From positions 1 to 5,437 of the forward strand of contig JAUXQA010000460.1 in the NCBI GenBank assembly GCA_030683195.1: 5,437 bases of DNA, written 5' to 3'. The notes under the pieces are model-generated. The model saw only the letters and a program-made list of their open reading frames with translations, had not been told where the DNA came from and did no database searches. Origin of the DNA: Rhodoferax sp. (GTDB lineage: Bacteria > Pseudomonadota > Gammaproteobacteria > Burkholderiales > Burkholderiaceae_C). The position numbers and the translations under genes were made by a program. Positions 1 to 5,089 of this stretch are shown here, piece by piece (the stretch's first letter is position 1; every line of letters starts with the position of its first letter).

Positions 1-1
1 C

Positions 2-811
2 ATGCTGATTCATCCTGAAATTAACCCGGTTGCACTGCAACTCGGACCCTTGGCCGTCCATTGGTATGGCCTGACTTACCTCGCCGCCTTTGGCTTGTTC
101 ATGTTGCTGGGCTTTCGGCGCTTGCGTCATCCGCCCTTTGCCGCCATCACGGGTGAGGGCGCCTGGAGCCGCCGGGATGTGGAAGATATTTTGTTTTTGG
201 GCGTGATGGGTGTGGTGCTCGGCGGGCGTGTGGGCTACTGCCTGTTTTACAAGCCAGCCTACTACCTGAGCCATCCGCTGGAGATTTTTGCAGTCTGGCA
301 GGGTGGCATGAGTTTTCATGGGGGCATGCTCGGCGTGATCGTGGCCATGGTCTGGTTTGCCCGCTCGCGCCACAAGCCCTGGATGCAAGTGGCTGATTTT
401 GTGGCCCCCTGTGTACCCACCGGCCTGGCTGCGGGGCGAATTGGCAACTTCATCAATGGCGAGTTGTGGGGCCGGGTCAGCAGCCCGGACCTGCCTTGGG
501 GCATGGTGTTTCGCGGTGCGGGTGATTTGCCACGGCATCCGTCGCAGCTGTATCAGTTCTTGCTGGAAGGTCTGCTGTTGTTTGTGCTGCTCTGGTTTTA
601 CGCGAGCAAAGAGCGCAAAGAGGGCCAGGTAGCTGCCATGTTCCTGGTGGGTTATGGCGTCTTTCGCTTTGTGGCGGAATTTTTTCGTGAGCCCGACGCG
701 CATTTGGGCATCTTGTCCCTGGGCTTGAGCATGGGGCAGTGGTTGTGCGTGCCCATGATTCTGGGTGGATTGCTCTTGTGGCGGTGGGCGCAATTGCGCA
801 CCGCCCGCTGA
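2..811 (+). CDS. lgt: Prolipoprotein diacylglyceryl transferase (Lgt)
   Basis: Inner-membrane enzyme that moves the diacylglyceryl group of phosphatidylglycerol onto the lipobox cysteine of prolipoproteins, the first step of lipoprotein maturation. The 269-residue product has the family's full length and opens with MLIHPEINP, a normal Lgt N-terminus, so the ATG at base 2 is taken as the true start although the upstream region is outside the window. Visible hallmarks are HWYGLTYL (20-27), SFHGGM with the essential histidine at 106, the Lgt signature GRIGNFINGELWGR at 145-158 (Arg146, Asn149, Glu154), RHPSQLYQ at 178-185 and the YGVFRF...FFREPD box at 218-231. Several hydrophobic stretches (about 22-37, 63-80, 107-120, 188-200, 245-262) fit a multi-pass membrane protein. 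This is a housekeeping gene, with no functional link to the malonate genes downstream that I can see. Confidence 0.97.
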   Translation: MLIHPEINPVALQLGPLAVHWYGLTYLAAFGLFMLLGFRRLRHPPFAAITGEGAWSRRDVEDILFLGVMGVVLGGRVGYCLFYKPAYYLSHPLEIFAVWQGGMSFHGGMLGVIVAMVWFARSRHKPWMQVADFVAPCVPTGLAAGRIGNFINGELWGRVSSPDLPWGMVFRGAGDLPRHPSQLYQFLLEGLLLFVLLWFYASKERKEGQVAAMFLVGYGVFRFVAEFFREPDAHLGILSLGLSMGQWLCVPMILGGLLLWRWAQLRTAR

Positions 812-846
812 TGGCCGATTTTCGAGCAGACTGAGGGTTTATCCCG

Positions 847-873
847 AGAGAAAATGCCTTGCAGCTTTTCTCT
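847..873 (+). terminator. Weak hairpin after lgt, possible terminator
   Basis: Perfect 8-bp arms AGAGAAAA (847-854) and TTTTCTCT (866-873) enclose a short inner TGC/GCA pairing (855-857 with 861-863) and a 2-nt bulge, 36 bp after the lgt stop. The RNA would fold into a hairpin followed by TTGGTTTTC. The stem is AT-rich and the T run is broken, so it is a poor intrinsic terminator by usual criteria. It is listed because it is the only candidate between lgt and the next operon. Confidence 0.3.
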
Positions 874-887
874 TTGGTTTTCATAAT
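859..887 (+). promoter_or_regulatory. Candidate sigma-70 promoter of the malonate operon
   Basis: A CATAAT box at 882-887 matches five of six bases of the -10 consensus. It lies exactly 17 bp after TTGCAG at 859-864, a -35 element that matches only in TTG. The predicted transcript start, near 894, leaves a leader of about 70 nt before the preferred ATG of the regulator gene. The -10 box lies inside the left arm of the 876-907 palindrome, so a repressor bound there would block RNA polymerase. The box assignment is by eye only. Confidence 0.4.
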
Positions 888-907
888 TATGCGTAATTAT
901 GAAAACC
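876..907. promoter_or_regulatory. 32-bp palindrome, probable operator of the GntR regulator
   Basis: Arms of 14 bp, GGTTTTCATAATTA (876-889) and TAATTATGAAAACC (894-907), are perfect reverse complements around the 4-nt centre TGCG. The core can also be read as a tandem 10-bp near-repeat, CATAATTATG (882-891) then CGTAATTATG (892-901), nine of ten identical, placing two TAATTA motifs one helical turn apart on the same DNA face. It lies 55 bp before the preferred start of the regulator gene and covers the candidate -10 box. It is not followed by a T run, which argues against a terminator. Autoregulatory binding by the downstream GntR/FCD protein is inferred; the sequence does not match a MatR site I can recite with certainty. 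Confidence 0.6.
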
Positions 908-962
908 TGTTCCTTAAACTACGCCCGTGACAACGATCATTGGTCGTCACGTTGAGCCTCTG

Positions 963-1631
963 ATGCGCCTGGTTCACAACTCCCTGCATGAAGAAGTGGC
1001 TGTGTTGCTGCGCGACCAGATTTTTGACGGCAGCCTGGCCCCGGGCAGCTTTATTGACGAGGTCGCCCTGTGCGAGACCCTGAAGATTTCCCGCACCCCT
1101 TTGCGTGAGGCGCTCAAGGTGCTTGCCGTTGAAGGGCTTGTGCGCCACGAGCCGCGCCGGGGAAGTTTTGTGAATGAGGTGACAGAGCAGGACCTGGACG
1201 AGATTTTTCCGGTCATGGCCTTGCTGGAAGGGCGCTGTGCCTTTGAGGCCGCTCGCCATGCCAGTGACGCCGATATTGCCGCGCTGGATGTTCTGCACGA
1301 ACGCCTGAAGGCGCACGCCGGTGCCGGGCGCATTAACGATTACTACGCCACCAACTTCAACATTCATGAGGCCATCATCACGTTGGCCAACAACCGCTGG
1401 TTGGCGATGGTCATCGCGGATTTGCGCAAAATTCTCAAACTTGCACGCTTGCAGCAGCTGCGCGCGCCGGGTCGCCTGGCGCAAAGCCTGAACGAGCACC
1501 TGGCGATTTACGCCGCGTTGCGCGCCCGCGACTGTGAAGGCGCTGATGCGGCGATGCGCACCCACCTTACCCGCCAGCGTGAAGCGCTGCGCGAATTGGC
1601 CCGAGATCAAAAAAGCAGGCAACTGGCATGA
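963..1631 (+). CDS. matR: GntR family (FadR/FCD subfamily) regulator, MatR-like
   Basis: DNA-binding transcription factor, probably the ligand-responsive regulator of the malonate genes. Residues 5-70 form the winged helix-turn-helix (LHEEVAVLLRDQIFDG, then SRTPLREALKVLAVEGLV as the recognition-helix region, then the wing around RRGSF). Residues 76-215 form the all-helical FCD effector domain with the usual metal-site residues: Asn131 and His135 (the D/N-x3-H motif), His179 and His201. The ATG at 963 gives 222 residues and the normal short lead before the first helix. An in-frame GTG at 927 would add 12 residues (MTTIIGRHVEPL); neither start has a clear ribosome binding site. The stop overlaps the decarboxylase start as ATGA, so the two genes are probably translationally coupled. 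The symbol rests on the family together with its neighbours; the ligand (malonate or malonyl-CoA) is inferred. Confidence 0.88.
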   Translation: MRLVHNSLHEEVAVLLRDQIFDGSLAPGSFIDEVALCETLKISRTPLREALKVLAVEGLVRHEPRRGSFVNEVTEQDLDEIFPVMALLEGRCAFEAARHASDADIAALDVLHERLKAHAGAGRINDYYATNFNIHEAIITLANNRWLAMVIADLRKILKLARLQQLRAPGRLAQSLNEHLAIYAALRARDCEGADAAMRTHLTRQREALRELARDQKSRQLA

Positions 1632-3172
1632 ATACTTCAGACTGGATCAGTCGCAACGTCTCCAAACTGCTTCCGGCGACGGCTTTAAAGCAAAATAAGC
1701 CTCTAGCCGCCGAATCCATTGCGGTGGGTGCTATGAATACAGTGGCGCCAAGTGACGTCGCTGCGACCAGCCCGAAGCCAGCCGCACCCCTGATCGGAGC
1801 TGCAGCAGGTCAAGCCGCACCGCGTGTGCCTGCACGTTCCACGCAAGAGCGTCTGGCCGGCACCTTGCGTCGCAAGGAGGAGGCGTTGTCGCCCCGTGAG
1901 CTGCGCCGTATGCTGGCCGAGTTGCAGGCGGTGGTGGACAACCAGGTGAGCGAGGTTGAGGGCGGCTTGCGCGCCAAGACCCTTACCCACTGGTATGCCA
2001 AGGCTGACCCGGCGCAGCGGCGCGACTTTTGGCTGCTGATGAGCGAGCAGTTCACGGCCGATCCCGGCACGGTCAAGCAGGCTCAGGCGCGTTTTGCCGC
2101 CGCGGTGGGCACGCCTGATGAGGCGGCCGCAGAGGTGCAGTACCGGCGCGCGACTGTCTCGCCGCGCAGGCGCCTGCTCCAGCGCTTCAGTGCGTTCCCC
2201 GAGGGCATCCGGTTTTTGGTGGATTTGCGGGCCGACATGCTGCCTCAGCTCAAGTCCGACAAGCGCCTGCAGGCCCTGGATGTGGAGATGGAGTACATGT
2301 TCTCCACTTGGTTTGACGTGGGTTTTCTGGACCTGCGGCGCATCAGCTGGGATTCTCCAGCCTCGTTGATCGAAAAGCTCATCAAGTACGAGGCGGTTCA
2401 CGACATCAAGAGCTGGGCCGACATGAAAAACCGGCTCGACTCGGACCGGCGCTGCTACGGTTTTTTTCACCCTCGCTTGGCCGATGAGCCTCTGATTTTT
2501 GTGGAGGTGGCGCTGATTGGCGACATGGCAGCCAGCATCACGCCCTTGCTGGACGAATCGGCAGATGCCAGCGACTTGAGCAAGGCCACCACCGCTATCT
2601 TTTACTCCATCAGCAACACCCAGACCGGGCTGCGGGGCGTGAGCTTTGGTGACTCGTTGATCAAGCGCGTGGTGGAAACTCTGAAGACCGAGTTCCCCAG
2701 GCTCAAGACCTTTGCCACACTGTCGCCCATTCCCGGTTTCAGGGGCTGGCTGGGCAAGCATGCCACGGCCATGCTGGAGCGGCTGCCCGAGAAAGCACGC
2801 GCAGAATTGGCGCAAGCCCTTGCATGTGAGGCAGTGACTGCTACGCAATTGTTGGCTGTTGCAGACAAGCCGCTAGCACTGGACGCCAAGTCGCCCGTGC
2901 GCCAGTGGCTGATGCAGTGCGCCGCCCACTATTTGGCACGGGAAATGGCCGGCGACCAGCCACTGGACCCCGTGGCACGCTTTCACCTGGGCAATGGCGC
3001 TCGGGTTGAGCGCCTGAACTGGGCGGGCGACCCCTCTCCCAAGGGCCTCAAGCAGTCCTGTGGCCTCATGGTCAATTATTTGTACGACCTGAAGCGCCTG
3101 GACAAACACAGGGAACAATTGGCGAATAAGAAAATTCCCATTTCAAGTGCAATCAATGATTTGAAATTTTGA
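1628..3172 (+). CDS. matA: Malonyl-CoA decarboxylase (MatA/MCD family)
   Basis: Catalyses malonyl-CoA to acetyl-CoA plus CO2 in the cytoplasm, the energy-yielding end of malonate use. The 514-residue product has three parts. There is a short start (MNTSDWISRNVSKLL) and a poorly conserved Ala/Pro-rich linker to about residue 72. The helical MCD N-terminal domain covers about 73-265, and the GNAT-like catalytic domain about 270-490. Motifs shared with human MCD include FYSISNTQTGLRGVSFGDSLIKRVV (325-349, in part), FATLSPIPGF with Ser366 (counterpart of catalytic Ser329), RFHLGNGA with His453 (counterpart of His423), NW at 464-465, and the SCGLMVNY stretch at 477-484. The linker contains a short interspersed repeat (1692-1739), and the protein seems somewhat longer than I would expect for bacterial members. 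The 4-nt ATGA overlap with matR fixes the start. Confidence 0.95.
   Translation: MNTSDWISRNVSKLLPATALKQNKPLAAESIAVGAMNTVAPSDVAATSPKPAAPLIGAAAGQAAPRVPARSTQERLAGTLRRKEEALSPRELRRMLAELQAVVDNQVSEVEGGLRAKTLTHWYAKADPAQRRDFWLLMSEQFTADPGTVKQAQARFAAAVGTPDEAAAEVQYRRATVSPRRRLLQRFSAFPEGIRFLVDLRADMLPQLKSDKRLQALDVEMEYMFSTWFDVGFLDLRRISWDSPASLIEKLIKYEAVHDIKSWADMKNRLDSDRRCYGFFHPRLADEPLIFVEVALIGDMAASITPLLDESADASDLSKATTAIFYSISNTQTGLRGVSFGDSLIKRVVETLKTEFPRLKTFATLSPIPGFRGWLGKHATAMLERLPEKARAELAQALACEAVTATQLLAVADKPLALDAKSPVRQWLMQCAAHYLAREMAGDQPLDPVARFHLGNGARVERLNWAGDPSPKGLKQSCGLMVNYLYDLKRLDKHREQLANKKIPISSAINDLKF
1692..1739 (+). repeat. Intragenic short interspersed repeat, copy 1
   Basis: AAAATAAGCCTCTAGCC at 1692-1708 opens the element and GCTATGAATA at 1730-1739 closes it. 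Positions 1693-1721 match 4897-4925 at 24 of 29 bases, including the identical 12-mer AGCCTCTAGCCG. From memory, Comamonadaceae genomes carry many mostly intergenic elements that begin AAATCAGCCTCTAGC, contain an ATCCA...GCGC core and end GCTATNAAAA. This copy fits the outline at both ends and in the core (AATCCA at 1713-1718, GCG at 1721-1723). It is read in frame as residues 22-37 of the decarboxylase linker (QNKPLAAESIAVGAMN). The family assignment is recollection and was not searched. Confidence 0.6.
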
Positions 3173-3195
3173 GGGAAACGGTTTTTAAAATTTCA
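3161..3195 (+). promoter_or_regulatory. Inverted repeat and possible internal promoter before the receptor gene
   Basis: Perfect 9-bp arms TGAAATTTT (3162-3170) and AAAATTTCA (3187-3195) flank a 16-nt spacer and straddle the decarboxylase stop codon. The same bases contain a TTGAAA box (3161-3166, five of six to the -35 consensus) and a TAAAAT box (3186-3191, five of six to the -10 consensus) with a long 19-bp spacer; TTTAAA at 3184-3189 would give 17 bp. The symmetric arms overlap both boxes, as an operator might. Alternatively it is an RNA hairpin that uncouples receptor expression from the decarboxylase gene. It may also be chance in an AT-rich spot. Confidence 0.35.
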
Positions 3196-3202
3196 CAACA
3201 AC

Positions 3203-3207
3203 AGGAG
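3203..3207 (+). promoter_or_regulatory. Ribosome binding site of the receptor gene
   Basis: AGGAG sits 5 nt before the ATG at 3213 and is the clearest Shine-Dalgarno sequence in the window. The other genes of the cluster start by overlap or have weak sites. This fits a periplasmic receptor being made in larger amounts than the enzymes. Confidence 0.75.
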
Positions 3208-3212
3208 ACAAA

Positions 3213-4235
3213 ATGAATTCAATCCAAATATCAACCCCCACAAGCAGCCCCACCCGCCGCCACGTTTTGAAGGTGGCCGCGGCAGGGCTGGCCGGCAGCG
3301 TCCTGCCTTGGCACGCTCAGGCCCAGGCCCAGGCTTCGGCCTGGCCGACGAAGCCGGTAACTCTGGTGGTGCCGTTTCCGGCTGGTGGCGGTACGGATGC
3401 CTTCGCGCGACCGTTGTCGGCGCAGTTCTCCAAGATGACCGGCAAGCAACTCATCATTGACAACCGGGGTGGTGCCGGTGGCACGGTAGGTGCCAGCATT
3501 GCCGCCAAGGCCGCGCCGGACGGCTACACGCTTTTCATGGGCGCGGTGCACCATGCCATTGCGCCGTCGATGTACGCCAAGCTGGACTACGACATCGAAA
3601 AAGACTTTGTGCCCCTGGCTCTGATGGCCAACGTGCCGCAGGTGCTGGTGGTCAATCCGCGCCTGATTCCCGGTGATTTCAAGGCCTTTATGGCCCAGGT
3701 GCGTCAGGCCCCGGGCAGCCTGAACTACGGCTCGGCCGGTGGCGGCACCTCCCACCATCTGGCGGGCGAGTTGTTCAAGCTGCAAACCAAAACCTTCATT
3801 ACCCACATTCCGTACCGTGGTGCCGGCCCGGCCCTGCAAGACCTGATTGCAGGCAATGTGCAAATGATGTTTGACGGCCTGGGTTCTTCTGCTACCCACA
3901 TCAAGAGCGGGCGCATCAAGGCTTTGATGGTCTCGGGTACCAAGCGCAACCCGGCGTTTCCGGATGTGCCGTGCGCCGCCGAACTGGGTTTGCCAGACTA
4001 CACCGTGTCCACCTGGTATGGCCTGTGGGCTCCCAAGGGAACCCCGGCCGACATGCAGGCCCGGATTGTCGAAGAAATGCGCCGTGCCACGGCCTCCGAT
4101 GAACTCAAGGTCATTTGGGCCAGCAATGGCGCCGAGTTTGGCAGCCTCACACCGCCGCAGTTTGGCAATTTTGTGAGCTCGGAAGTCAAGCGCTGGGCAG
4201 CTGTTGTCAAGGCCTCTGGCGCCAAACTGGACTGA
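3213..4235 (+). CDS. Tripartite tricarboxylate transporter receptor (Bug family), Tat-exported
   Basis: Periplasmic solute-binding protein of the Bug/TctC family, 340 residues. The N-terminus carries a twin-arginine signal: TRRHVLK with Arg15-Arg16, then the hydrophobic AAAGLAGSVLPW, with likely cleavage after an AQA at about 35-41. The mature part starts WPTKPVTLVVPFPAGGGTD (44-62), the standard Bug signature, followed by DNRGGAGGTVGA (83-94), APDGYTLFMG (101-110), LNYGSAGGGTSHHLAGELF (170-188), IPYRGAGPALQDLIAGNVQMMFD (199-221) and WYGLWAPKGTP (268-278). Bug proteins bind small carboxylates; the neighbouring enzymes suggest malonate or a close relative, but binding residues alone do not prove the ligand. 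No TctA or TctB membrane gene is in the window, although such orphan receptors are common in Burkholderiales. A clear AGGAG precedes the ATG. Confidence 0.94.
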   Translation: MNSIQISTPTSSPTRRHVLKVAAAGLAGSVLPWHAQAQAQASAWPTKPVTLVVPFPAGGGTDAFARPLSAQFSKMTGKQLIIDNRGGAGGTVGASIAAKAAPDGYTLFMGAVHHAIAPSMYAKLDYDIEKDFVPLALMANVPQVLVVNPRLIPGDFKAFMAQVRQAPGSLNYGSAGGGTSHHLAGELFKLQTKTFITHIPYRGAGPALQDLIAGNVQMMFDGLGSSATHIKSGRIKALMVSGTKRNPAFPDVPCAAELGLPDYTVSTWYGLWAPKGTPADMQARIVEEMRRATASDELKVIWASNGAEFGSLTPPQFGNFVSSEVKRWAAVVKASGAKLD

Positions 4236-4240
4236 AGGTG

Positions 4241-5044
4241 ATGGTGCCCGGCACACTCCGTTTTGAGCAGGTGGGTCCGCTGGCGCGGATCACCCTGTGC
4301 CATACCCACCGCTTTAACGCCATGACGCGCCTGATGTGGCGCGAACTGCGCGTGGCGTTTGAACATGTGCAGCTCAGTCAGGACATCCGCTGTGTGGTGG
4401 TGGCCGGGGAGGGCAGCCATTTTTGCTCCGGGGGCGATATTTCGGAGTACGCAGCCTTTCGGTTCCAGGAAGCCAGCCTGCGCGAATTTCATGAGGGTGA
4501 CGTATGGGGTGGCCTGCAGGCCATGCTGGACTGCGACGTGCCCATCGTGGCGCAGATTGCCGGCAACTGCATGGGTGCGGGCGTGGAGATTGCCAGCTGT
4601 TGCGACATCCGCGTGAGCGCGCAATCGGCCCGGTTTGGTGCGCCGATTGCCAAACTGGGTTTCCCGATGGCCCCGCGCGAGGCGGCCTTGGTGGCGCGCG
4701 AGGTGGGCGCTGTGATGGCGCGCCAGATGCTGCTGGAGGCCGCCCTGTTTGGTGCCCACGATCTGAAAGCCGCCGGTTTTTTGAGCCGGGTGGTGGATGA
4801 CGACGCTCTGGATGCCGAGGTGCAGGCCACTGCGCTGCGCATCGCCGCCCTGGCGCCTCAAGCCGCCCGCATGAATAAACAGACGTTGAGGGAGTTAAAT
4901 CAGCCTCTAGCCGGCGTATCTAGTGGTTTTTCACATCATAAAAAAGTAGTGAAAAGTACGCTAAACCCTTACGCTTACGCCAACAGTGCGGAGCACCGCG
5001 AGGGCATCCAGGCTTTCCTGGACAAGCGAAAACCTGCATTTTGA
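4241..5044 (+). CDS. Crotonase-superfamily protein (enoyl-CoA hydratase/isomerase family)
   Basis: CoA-thioester enzyme of the crotonase fold, 267 residues, about family length. FCSGGDI (61-67) and GNCMGAG (108-114) form the two oxyanion-hole segments. Glu116 in GAGVEIASCCD matches the first catalytic glutamate of rat enoyl-CoA hydratase (Glu144). The second (Glu164, in FGQPEI) is replaced: FGAPIAKLG puts Ile136 there, so ordinary hydratase activity is doubtful. The C-terminus (YAYANSAEHREGIQAFLDKRKPAF) is conserved, but residues about 219-241 are atypical, AT-rich and begin with repeat copy 2. The ATG is 5 nt after the receptor stop, with AAGGTGAT running into it; GTG at 4244 is an alternative start. 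A longer reading from 4115 would overlap the receptor gene and is unlikely. Its role may be in malonyl-CoA or substituted malonyl-CoA chemistry (inference); it could also be an isomerase, thioesterase or decarboxylase. Confidence 0.9.
   Translation: MVPGTLRFEQVGPLARITLCHTHRFNAMTRLMWRELRVAFEHVQLSQDIRCVVVAGEGSHFCSGGDISEYAAFRFQEASLREFHEGDVWGGLQAMLDCDVPIVAQIAGNCMGAGVEIASCCDIRVSAQSARFGAPIAKLGFPMAPREAALVAREVGAVMARQMLLEAALFGAHDLKAAGFLSRVVDDDALDAEVQATALRIAALAPQAARMNKQTLRELNQPLAGVSSGFSHHKKVVKSTLNPYAYANSAEHREGIQAFLDKRKPAF
4897..4962 (+). repeat. Intragenic short interspersed repeat, copy 2, with AT-rich tail
   Basis: AAATCAGCCTCTAGCCG at 4897-4913 matches copy 1 in the decarboxylase gene, with similarity running on to 4925 (24 of 29 bases). 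The rest does not show the GCTATNAAAA end and instead holds 7-bp inverted arms TTTTCAC (4928-4934) and GTGAAAA (4949-4955), plus AAAAGTA twice (4942-4948, 4952-4958). The stretch 4893-4962 has 27 G or C in 70 bases, about 39%, well below the flanks. It stays open in frame and encodes about 22 residues (NQPLAG to KSTL) near the C-terminus of the crotonase protein. The right-hand boundary is uncertain. Confidence 0.5.
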
Positions 5045-5089
5045 CGTTTTCACCACTGCACGACTCAATTGAACAAGCGACCCCAGAAC

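Noticed and set aside
927..962. GTG start adding 12 residues to the regulator
   Set aside because: Possible, but the added residues precede the usual start of the winged helix domain and there is no ribosome binding site; ATG 963 is preferred with moderate certainty.
897..1622. Long antisense reading frame opposite matR
   Set aside because: It mirrors a strongly conserved GntR gene, has no recognisable domain, and long antisense frames are expected in GC-rich coding DNA.
1703..2848. 381-codon antisense frame opposite the decarboxylase gene
   Set aside because: Low-complexity product with no family resemblance; the + strand frame has clear catalytic motifs.
4115..4240. N-terminal extension of the crotonase protein
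   Set aside because: It would overlap the receptor gene by about 120 bp, and its residues (MGQQWRRVW...) do not look like the family; ATG 4241 starts right at the conserved first strand.
3231..4256. 341-codon antisense frame opposite the Bug receptor gene
   Set aside because: The + strand product matches the Bug family from end to end; the antisense product is His/Arg/Gly-rich shadow coding.
3998..4861. 287-codon antisense frame spanning the receptor and crotonase genes
   Set aside because: It crosses a gene boundary and has no recognisable motif.
4921..4965. Promoter for matB inside the AT-rich insert
   Set aside because: CATAAA and similar boxes occur, but no -35 element at acceptable spacing was found; the AT richness is better explained by the repeat insert.
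5028..5051. GAAAAC/GTTTTC inverted repeat around the crotonase stop codon
   Set aside because: Only 6-bp arms with a 12-nt spacer and no T run; too weak for a terminator and mostly coding.
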